Assembly: GCA_020186115.1 (NCBI GenBank)
Contig: WSYJ01000025.1
Location: 310,001 to 374,000 of the forward strand
Direction of reading: 5' to 3'
Origin: Histomonas meleagridis
Lineage: Eukaryota; Parabasalia; Tritrichomonadida; Dientamoebidae
DNA: 64,000 nt
Every line of letters begins with the position of its first letter. Positions within the stretch are counted from its first letter, which is position 1. Of the stretch, positions 17,457 to 29,400 are shown piece by piece. The translations under genes were made by a program, and so were the position numbers. The notes under the pieces were generated by a model, which saw nothing but the letters and a program-made list of their open reading frames with translations, made no database searches and was not told the DNA's origin.

Positions 17457-20400
17457 ATGGTTTACAAAGTATAAGTGCTGTACCTCTTTTAGTCCAATGT
17501 TCGGGAGGCAATTCCGTTGGTAAGTCCACCGGTAATATAAGTGATGGCTTCTCAGAAGTACCGCCTCTAATCGGATAAATATAAGCAGGGCATTTATAAA
17601 CCCCCTTTTTCACAGCTTTACTTTTCTCAACGGGCAAAAAGTGCACTATCGGCATTTCACATGACAATTGTAACGGTTTCTGATTGGTTAAAATTCCTTT
17701 TTTCTTACTCCAGTTAGCACCTTCGAGATATAATCCTCTAATTAAGACGCCTTCGTTTGGTATCTTTCCTTGTTGCTGTAGCTCATGGATTGATCTTGTT
17801 TCCATTACATTAAAACTCCATTCAAGTTGATCAATGGAAATATGTTTAATTCGTGCAACTCTCTGAAGAACAGCAGTCAAGAACGAAGTTGGGTATGTGA
17901 ATCTTCCTAACCAAAAGGCAGAAGGCTCACCTTTTTCCAACCATTTTTTAAAGAAATTAATTCTTTTCGTCAAATCCTTAGTCCAAGAGCTCAAATTCAT
18001 CAACGATGGGTAAGTATTCTTCCAAAGGTTTGGTACTATATTGTCATATAAACATTGAAATATGATATCAAGTTCATTTGACATCACGACCAAACCTTGA
18101 ATTCCTTTAATTAATCTTTCTAATGAGTTACGAATAACTTCTATTAGTTTATTATAGCGTTTAATTTCTTGATATAACACAATTTTCAAAGGATCGTTCA
18201 TTTGCTGATTTTGATTTTTGATTCTTGGAACATTAATTTTTAATGGAATATTCAACAATATGTCCTTTGCTATCTGTAAAACTATTTCTTCACGTGAAGC
18301 TCCGATTGTTGAAACATTTGTTGGTTGCAAAGATAAAATTGTCGACAACAAAGCGTTCGATTCTTTAATTAACTTTGATATATCTGCATTTGGATGTTGT
18401 CCGAATGCGTCTGGTAAATCGTTTGTTGGTAATTTATTCACATATTGTATATAATCATTTAATGAAGTTGGATCAGGCACATAATACGAAGTATTTGTTG
18501 ATAATTGATAATTTTGCGTGTTAATTAATTCGGGACAAAAATATTGATTAATATATACATTAAGTAAACGTTGATCATATTCATCAGTAATTCGGCCTCC
18601 ATAATTAATGTCGCCAATTAAAAATCGTAATGCTTCCCATGAAATTTTATTATTGTTCGAAATATCCAAAATTTTAGAAATTACTTTTGTTGATATTTCG
18701 AAATCACTTCGATTAAATGAATATGGAATATTCCAACCCAAATTTAAGAATTTGCGTCTTTCGATTATGATTGAATGGAAGAAACATAATGTGAATATTA
18801 ATGTTTTATAATTATTTGAAGCCTTATCAAATGTTTCAGCGTTTAATGTATTAAACATTTCAATCATGTTAGCTCGAATACCTGTTGGTGATTCAGTAGT
18901 AATTTTAATTGACTTTTGTAATATCGAAATAGGGAATTTAGGATTTGGATCACTTGATATCCATAAACGAAATTCATCATTAATTTTAGTTAATGAAATC
19001 TCTTCAATTAATCCTTCGAATTCTTCCATCCAACTTAACATTAAATGACAATTACCTAAATATATCCACCAACCTTTTTGAGATCCTTCAAGTATTAATT
19101 GTTTAGCTGCTTCTGATTGACCTTGCCCTAAAGCTAAGTCATGAAATTCATCAACTTTTTTGTTTTGAATAACAAATTGTTTTAATTGTATTAATGGATC
19201 TACACCAGGACTTAACACAAATAAAATTGGTGTATAACAATCGGAATCCTTTAAAACAGAATTAAAATCTAATGTCGGCGGTATAATGAATTCTTGTCCT
19301 AATGTTTGTATAATATATGTACGAATACATGATAATATTCGATCTGGTCGTAAACATTTGATGATAATCATTGATTGTAATAAATTACATTTCCGTGTCC
19401 ATTCTCCTGGAAATGGTAATAATTCTGGTTCTTGTTCTTGATACCATTCATACCAATCATCATTATATTGTTCGAAACTTGTTGAAATACCTTCAAATGT
19501 AGGTAATTGATTAAGTCCGATAATACTTTCCCATTCATGTTCTCCTAACCATTCAGGTTTAGTATCAATGTTTTCACTTATATTAATATTAGTAGGACCA
19601 CGTAAGAAATATAAATATTCTTCTTGATTAATTTTATTTTGATTACGTTGTTCACCAATTTTTTGGATTTGTATAGCTAAACAAAATGAAAATAATAATT
19701 TATGTTTTTCAAATAAAGCTCGACAAGTATTATTATATACTGCTAATGTATGTACTGATTTAATGTTTTCATTACGTTCATTAATATCATCTGAATGTTG
19801 AGCTCGAATTAATGAATGTGAAAATAATGTTATATAAGAATCTAATGAAAATTGATACATAGGATCAATATAAGCTAAATCAGATAATACAAAGAATAAT
19901 GATGAAGCTCGAATCGCAACTGATCGATAACCTTCTCGAGCTAAATCGATTTTCTTTTCAGTATCTGCAGCACTTTTAAGTTTTTCGTTTATGTTTTGTG
20001 ATAAAGTTTTACTATTTTCTAATGTTCCTACTAAAGCATCATCATTTAATAATTCATGACTTTCTTTACTTGCAAGTAATTGTAATATTTGTTGTTCTGT
20101 TTCATGTAATGTTTGTTTATCTAATGTCATTTGTGTAACTAATCGAACTTTCTCACTTTCTAAATCTGGTCGTTCTTTACCTACTACAATTCCTAACATT
20201 TGTTCTTCTAAACCTTGTTCTTTAACAGAGAAATTAACAATTGTTGTTTTAGAAGTAATTTCTGGTGTTAAATTAGGATTCGACATTTTTGTAGTTATAA
20301 ATAATTTAAATTTAGGATTTAATTTAACTAATCGATTACCTCCAAGTTTAAACATTTTTTGTGTTCCACGTTTAATAAATTCACGATTTAAAATTGGCAT

Positions 20401-23400
20401 TAAAGAAGGATCAATATCTTCTGTAATATCTTGTAATAAACAAGGTTGACCATTTTGTAAAGCTAATTCTAATATATTAATATAATTAGGTTTCTTAGTT
20501 GTTAATATTTGTAAGTTATCTTTATACATTAATTTAATCCATTTATTTGCTTGGTTTTGTGGATCAATACATAAAGGCCAACGTTCACCATGTAATACTA
20601 AAGTAGCATTTTCTTCAGAGAATTCATCTTGTGATAAACCATATACATGCCAATTTTGTATATCAATTGGCTCATTTAAAAATGTAGATACATTAAAGTT
20701 AGGATTAAATATTATTTTTTGTGTACGAATATATTTCTTCCATTTTTGCATTAATGATTGTCGATAATCAGAAGGAAATGGACCACTATAACATAAAAAT
20801 GCTGATGATAAAAAACAATCTCCTGGTAACCATTTTGTTAATTGATCGAAATTTTTAATTGTTTCTTCCCAACGAGTTCGTTCACCTATTAATCCATTAA
20901 TTAAATGATTAGCTCTTTCTAATCTAATTTCAGTTTCTTGTGCTTCATTTTGAAGTTTCTCTCGTGTAGCATTTACTTCTTCACGTTGTTTCCTTAACAT
21001 TTCTAATTCAAGTCGAAGTTGTTTTAATCGATCTTGTTTTATTTGCATTTCACGTTTCTTTTCATCATATTCTGCTTGAATTCTTGATACTTCTTCTTGT
21101 AATGGATGTACATCTTGATAAATAACTCCGAATTTATACATTGCATTAATCCATTCTGCTAATAAAGCTCCTGCACGTGAAGAATTCGCAGCTATTTTCG
21201 GATTTAAATCATTCATTCGCATATAACGACCTAATTTCTTTAATGTAGCTTTCGATATTTCTTCTTTAGGAAACTTTTGTAAGTTTTGACAAAATGATGG
21301 ATCTTTCATTTCTGCTTTAGCTGCTGCTGTACCAGTAGGTTTTCCTAATAATACCATTAAAGCTTCAACAATCGAAGCTATAGCACCATGAAATGAAGTA
21401 TATTTAGCAATTTCATGGATTTGTGTAATGTTTGATTTGATTTTTTGTAATGCTTCATCTGCTGCATCTAAAACTGGCTTAGCTTGTGCATATGCTAATT
21501 CTGCTTTTTGTTGTTTCTCTAATATTCGTGCTTCATCTTTAGCTAATTGTTCAGTATCTAAATTCACAAGTTTTTCTTGTTCTTTCATTTGGTTTTGATC
21601 ATGAAACATTTTCTCAGTCATTTGTTCACATTGTGCTTGAGAAGCAGAAACACTTTGTTTTTTCTTTTCAAGATCAATTGACATTTTTTCTATTTCTTGT
21701 CTAGTCGAAATTAAAGTATTTAAACCATTACGATATATATCACTTTTATGTTGAATTTCAATACGTTTTTTAGTTAATAAATTACAATAATTATTAATAA
21801 ATTCTAAAAATGTTGTAGGAGTTAATTGGAAAGGTCGTTTTAATTGTGTTTTCATCTTAATACAATCTTTATTAGATATTTTATGGAATTCGACAAATGA
21901 TTTAATAATTTTTTGTTTTAATTCTTCTTTATTTTCTTCTTCTACTTCAACAAATTCTATATCTTTCATTAAATTATTAGCGACTGATAATAATGCATCT
22001 TCTGGCCATTCATTAAACCAATTAATTGTAGTATTATTAACTATTGGTGGATACATTCTAACTCTATTTCGAAGTCCATTACCTGAAGGTGACATAGCTA
22101 AAATTATATGTAAATTTTCTTTCGATTTTTGTATATATAAATCAAATAAACTTTGCGTAGTTTCGATTAAATGATTTTTCTTAGCTTCTGTTCTCATTGA
22201 TTCACAACGTTGTTGAATTTCATCATCTTCAAAAAGATTTGGTATTTGTCCACTTGATAACAAAGAATTAATATCTTCCATAAATGATTCTTGTATAATT
22301 TGTGTGTCTTGGAAATAAAAAACAACTTTCTTTTGTTCAATAGCAGTCATATCCATTAATTTCTTCATATCTTCATGGAAATCTTTTTCATTATAATTTT
22401 TGGACATTTGAATTTGATAAAATTCATATCCTAAAATATGTGTAGCTAATCGAGTTAAACTTTGTCTACCACTACCACCTAAACCTATTAATAAAGCATG
22501 ACCAAATTGTCGACCTATAATTCTCATGATTCTACATATATGATATATAGCTTCTTTAAACATTACTAAATTCATTGGTACTCGATTACCTGTTTCATTA
22601 TAATCGATTAATTGTTCATTTAAGAATTTACGTAATTCTTCTATATCTGGATATTCTTTATAAGGGAAATCTAAACCTTCTTGTACAAATGCTCCATGAG
22701 GTGTAGGCTCACCTAAATCTTTAAATAATGCAGTAAATGTAGTTGACAAAGTAATATTTAATTGATTTTGTATTAATCGATCAAATAATTGATGATCTTC
22801 ATTATCAATTAAACGATCTGAAAATACTCGATAACATTCATGACACCATAATTTAATAAATGAATTCCTATCATCGAAATATGTAGTATTTGAATCTAAT
22901 AAACCTTGATAAACTTTATTCATATCACGTAAATTAAATATATAATGACATTTCTTAGGTGTTGGTAAAAAGTTCTTTAAAATTGATTGATATAAATCTA
23001 AAGTAGCATTAGTTATCGGTTCAATTATTGATTTAACTTCATCACTAAAATTATTTAAATGATTCTCTAATAATAATGTATAAATTCGTTTTAATTGTGA
23101 ATCATTAGGTTGAGGTACTGATATTAATATAAACTTCGATTTTAATCGATTAGAAATTGGTTGTCTACCTCCGGATGGTGGACACATAGCACCTACTATT
23201 TGCATATCTAATAATTTCTTTAATGTACATTTCTCTCGATCATACCAAGAATTAGTTTCAATCCATTGACGTAATAATTCTAATGGTGGTTGAGACCCAA
23301 ATAAATCTCTTTGTGGCATATTAAAATCATCAATAAAAACTACTAAATGTTTACCACCGATTGGATAAAATGTACCTTTAGTTCTAATTTCAAAACCATT

Positions 23401-26400
23401 TTCTATGATTTGTTGTAATTTATTTGAGGTAGTTCTAGATGATAAATTTATTGTCATTGATGAAGTATTAGAATCCAAATTATTTAAAAATGTATTTTCA
23501 ATAAATGAAGTTTTACCTGTACCTGAATTCCCTATAAATAATATATTCTTCTTTCCTTGAATTGCTGTTTGTAATATAAATGAATTCCTTAATGTATCAA
23601 TTGTAGGTACTAATATCTTATTAAATGGTGTATTTGGTGGTCGTTTCCAAGTCGATGATAATTTATCTTCCCAAGAAGATAAACAATGTTTATTTATATC
23701 AACATAATAATCATAAATTGTATCTTTAGGTGGAAATGGTGATTCTAATTCTCGTACCCATAAATCTGCTTCTTTCCGACTTTCTTCATCTAATAAACCA
23801 CCTACGGACCAAACTAAACAAAACCAAAACCATATTTCTATCATTGGATCAAATTGTAATTCATCAGAAGGATCTAAACCATTTTCAGGTGTCGCCAAAA
23901 TTTCATATAAATTACAAAATGATATTACAAGGTTTAAATCATTAGTTGATATTATATCATGTAAAACTTGATGTTTAAAGTCGATAAATGGAATTAAGAA
24001 TTTATGAATTAATGTAGTGATTTTATTTCGATGTTTTTCATTATCAATAGTTTTTAATATCCAAGATTCTATATATGATTTATAACTAATAATTGATTCA
24101 TCCATATATATCATACCACAACGTGATACAGTAGCAGGAGAAGCTACAGATAAATCTTCAACTTCAAATAATAAACCTACTTGTGGAGGTAAAGAAATAC
24201 GAGAAGAATTAATTAATGTTAAAACTTTGTTATCATCAAGTACAGAATTCATAGATTCGATCCACATTGTATCGACAGGTCCATCAAATATTACCCATCT
24301 TAAATCATCACTTTCCATAGTTGAAGCTTCTTTAATTAAAGTAGATAAAACTCCTTCACTCCATTGTCTAGTATTTAAATCATAACAACCATAAAGTTCA
24401 TTCAATGATAAAGCTTTTGGATTTAATATAAATTTAATTACATTAATTCCTATTTTCTTTAAAGCTTTAGATAATATTTTCCAATTTGTAGTTTTACCAC
24501 TTCCAGTTTTCCCTACAAGCATATTACCATGTCTAGTTTGCATTGTATCATAAAGTTGTAAAATTTTTTCTATTAAGCCAGGTTCAGGTTGTAAATATTT
24601 CTCAGCAATAGATTCGATAATAGCTTGTTCTAAAGTACTTTGAGGCTTTTTCTCTAATGTAATTCCAGGGAATAAATCATTCATTATTGATTGGAATAAA
24701 GGTTTATCTTCAGCAATAAATTTAGCGATATTCATATCATATAAAGCACGATATAAAATTAATTCATCTGATTGTTCACTAAATTCACGTTTAATTTTAC
24801 CTGCTTGTATTAAAACAGATTTAATTGCACGTAAACCAAAATCATAATGATCTTGTTTTGATAATTGTCTTTTTGCTAAATCATATAAAGTAACAATTTT
24901 CCTAGCTAATGATTCACTAGCTCCAATACCTTCTGACATTAATTCTATTTTTACAATTAATGAAGAATCAGGTACCATCATAGATATAGGTCTTAATAAA
25001 GTCTTTAAATTATCAGGTAATTCAGATCGTCCTGCATAACCAGGATTCATTGTAACAAATATACCACAAGTCCTATTTAATGGTACAAATGTATGTTCTA
25101 AACATACTTCTAATGCATTAGAAGCTATAGCATCTAATAAACGTGAAACTTCTTGTGCTACAACAGATAATACTTCTACTTCTATACGATTAAATTCATC
25201 AAAACATGACCATGCACCTGTTTGAGCTAATCCATTAAAGATATTACCCATTGATTTAAAGTCTAAACCTTCTGAACAATTATATACGATACAAAACTTA
25301 CCTAATGCTTTAGCTAAATCTTTGACTGTTTCTGTTTTACCTGTACCTGCAGGTCCTTGAGGATTACCACCACAATTAAAATGTAAAGCAGAAGTTAATG
25401 TTAAATAACATCTATCAGTTAATGGAGTTATAACTAAACGTGGATTATTCCCTATATATTCTTCATCATAATTAAATTGTGAAAATGTTTGTTGGATTTG
25501 ACATTTCGATTCTTCTTTTAACCAATAAAAACGTAATTGCATTAACCATATAAAATCATCTTTAGTTACTTGACCTTCATGTTTAATACCATATTGAATC
25601 ATAGATTGTATTACATCTTTAGCATGATCTTCAATGATTAATAAAGCTTTAACTTTCTTACGTAATAAAGAATTTAATTCACCTCGAACTAATGAAGTTA
25701 ATTCACCTAAATATAATATTTGATTAGCTATTAATTGGGTTAATGGATGTGATTGTGCTGTAATTCTAACATTAGATTTTTGTGCTAAATCTAATGCTCG
25801 TTCACAATCAGCAGTCCATTTAATTTGTGAACTTGTTAGAAAGACTTGTCCAGGATATTGATCTTGAGTTAAAATTTGCATTTTTTGTTGTAAATTCGAT
25901 TTAAGTAAATCCGTTTTACATTTACCTAATTGAATACGTATCGAATGACGCATTTCTTTTTCAATATCTAATAACCATTTTTCAACATCTCCTTGAATAG
26001 GTACAGTAGGTTTAAATTCAACAATTTCTCCTTCTGATGAAATCATTTGAGTTGCATGAATTTGTGATTTACCATCAATAGTTATTGTATCGAATTTTAA
26101 TGAATTAATTGCTGAAAACATTTTCTTTAAATGTGGTAATACACATTTTGGATCTTTTTGTTTCCCAATGATTTCAAGTAAATCATCATTAGATATAAAG
26201 TAAAATCGTGGGAATAAACGACGTTTTGTTTCAAGAAATGATTCAAGAACTTTTTGGATTTCTTCTAATTTCTCATTCATTTCTTGTAACTTCTTAAATA
26301 TATCATGTTCTTGTGCACCTTTTAAAGCAGTTGTATTTTCTCTCCGTAAAAATTCCATTACTTCTCTCCATTTAGTATTAACTTTACCAAATTCACTAGC

Positions 26401-29400
26401 CTCATTAGGTATTTGTTTACGTATACTTTCAGAACCATTAAATATTGATTCCAAATAAATCCATTTTCTTTGTACAGTAAGTAAGAAATCTAATAATTCT
26501 AAAACTTTTGTTAAGTTTTGTTCTAATTTCATTATAGGTTGTTGATCAAATACTATAAATACACTAGCTTCTTTCATTGATGATAAAGTAGCTTTAAAGT
26601 TTGATAATGAAGTTTGATCTTTTTCGATGATTTCAAAGATTTCATCTGATCCAACAACTTTATATGAATTTCGATGTGGTTGAATATCGAAATGTAAAGT
26701 TTCCCATCGATTATTAATAACTTCTAATCCTTGTTCTACTTCAAATTCTTTTTGTGCTATCATTGCTATAGTTGCAATTTTATCTGAGTATTCATTAAAT
26801 TTCATTTCAAAGATATTATTTAATGTGAAATTATCAGAATAAGGATCAAATTGGATACCAATTTCATTCATTAATATATTCCAATGTCGTTGTCTAATTG
26901 CAGGTTCTTTTAAATTAGATATTAATGGCATTGTTCGTTTAAATAATTGGATTTTCTTAGTTAATGAATCACATACATCCCAATTCTTAATACCAAGTGA
27001 TAAAATAGATTTATAATGTGCTTGTGCTGCTGATTCCATTGAAGATACATCGATATTCTTAAATGATTCTTTCTTCCAATTCTCCCACATTATATTCCAT
27101 TCATCTTCAAGATTCCAAATTTGTTCTAATAAACCTAAATCTGTTTCAACAGTAGAAATTTCTTTATATACTGGTGGATCAAGTTTAAATAATTCACAAC
27201 CAGGTCGTAAATTAGCTTCTCTTTCACGTAATGATTTAACTTGTAATTGATATTTATGTATTATATTACGAGCATTTTCGACACCTAAAGATGATTTAAA
27301 TGGTTCATCTAATATAAAGTTATTATACATTTCTACTTGAAGATTACGAATTTCTTCAACTTCTGTTAAATGTTGTTTCTTAAATTGATCTCGATATTGT
27401 TCTATTTGTTTTTCAGATGAATTTACCATTTCTTTAAATTCATTCCATTTATTAGTTAAAGAATTCAATAATTCGGAATCTTTTGGATCTATTTCATATT
27501 CATATTTAATTAAAGCTTCAAAGTTCTCATTTAATGGTTGGAATTCATTTTCAATTTTAGGAATTTCTTCTTTAATATTTGATAAATATTTAAGTAATTC
27601 TGAAAGTTCAGGTATTGTTGTAGGTATTTTACTTAAATGAATTGTATTATCTTTAAACATATCATATAAATGTATTAATTGATCATGTGAAACTTTATTT
27701 AATAATTTAATTAATGAATTAATCCAATCAGAACAATGTGAAAGTAAAGTATTTTGAAGTGGTGAAGAATCCAAACGTATAAATGAAATTATATTTAATG
27801 ATTTAATATTTTGGATTTCAATACTTTCATTTTTATAATAATTAATTTTAGTTTCAAAATCATTTAAAGTCTTTGAAGTTTCAATTATCTTTTGTAATTC
27901 TTCTGATTTATTAATTCCCCAAATATTATAATATTTGCTCCATTTATTAACATGATCTTTAAATGGTTGATCAATAATTTGAATAATGGTATTAATTTCA
28001 TTAATAATTTGTTGTATTTCTTCATCTTTTTCAATCTCTTCATAAAATGAATGAAAATGTGTAACTTCTGCTTCAATGACTTCATTTTCTTCTGATGAAG
28101 AATCTGAAAGATAATCTTCTTCTTCTTTTTTATAATTAATATTATCTTTTAATTTCCAATAAAGTGGTGCGAAATCATTTGATATTAAAATAATTTCTTT
28201 AACAAGATTTATTATAGTTTCATTAATTAATTCATAAGAAGGTTCTATTATACATTTATCATTTAATAAATTAGTTTCTGCTATAAATAATTGAGTTGTT
28301 TCATCAGTAATAGAATGTTTAATATCATTTAAACTTTTAATAATTGCATGTTTAAATGATATTTTAATTTGGTGATCAATATTTATTAAATAATTTAACC
28401 AATATTCTTTAACTTGTAATGAACTAACAGTGAATTGTTTAAACATTGAAATTAATGTATTTGAAGCTAATTGATAATTTTCTTGTATAAAATCAAATGC
28501 TATTTGACGTTGTTTATTTTGTACTTCATTAAATTCTTTTAATGTATAAATATGTTTATTAGTTTGTTGTAATTGTATGAAATTAATATGAGAAATATTT
28601 TTACATACATTAATGATATCTTTTTCTGTCTTTTTAAATCCTACAATTATTATATGTAAATTATGTAAATCTTTAACAGTAGTATTAACAAATGTTTGTA
28701 CTACTTGAGGATTAGCCCAAATAGTTTTAGGTATTAAAGCATTTCGAATTTTTTGTTCGATTAATTTAAAATGATCAGTAAATAATTGTTGTTCTTCATT
28801 ACTTAAACATTCATAAATAGCATTATAATCACGTACAACTAATAAAACAGATTCAGAAAGTAAATGATTTCGTTCTCTAAGTTGAGTTAATTCTAATGCA
28901 ACTTTTGATATTTCATAATCCATAAATAAAAATCGTGTCGATTCTTCAGTAGATATAATGAATTGTGTATCTAAATTACAACGTAATGATTTTGATGTTG
29001 GCTTCATTAAAACAGGTTTATTTAATGATAATTTAATACTTTCTTGTAAATTCTTATGGAAATCATTAAAAGTATTCTTAATGAAATCTTGAATTGATGA
29101 CATTATACCTTTCGATGATTCTATAATTTCATTTTTATATGTAAATGGTGGTAACCAAGAAGAAGAAGCTTCAATTAATTCAAAAGGTTTTTGAATTCGA
29201 TATAATAATGATTTAGCCCATAATAATGTACCTGATCGAATAGGTTGATATATAGGTATTGGAGGATTAGTTTTAAGATTTTCGAATTCTCGTCGTACTG
29301 ATATTACTTCTTGTTCGAATAATTTCCATAATTCACCACATTTAACAGATACTATATGTTTAACTCTATCTCTAATAGCTAATGAATCAAATATTTCAAG

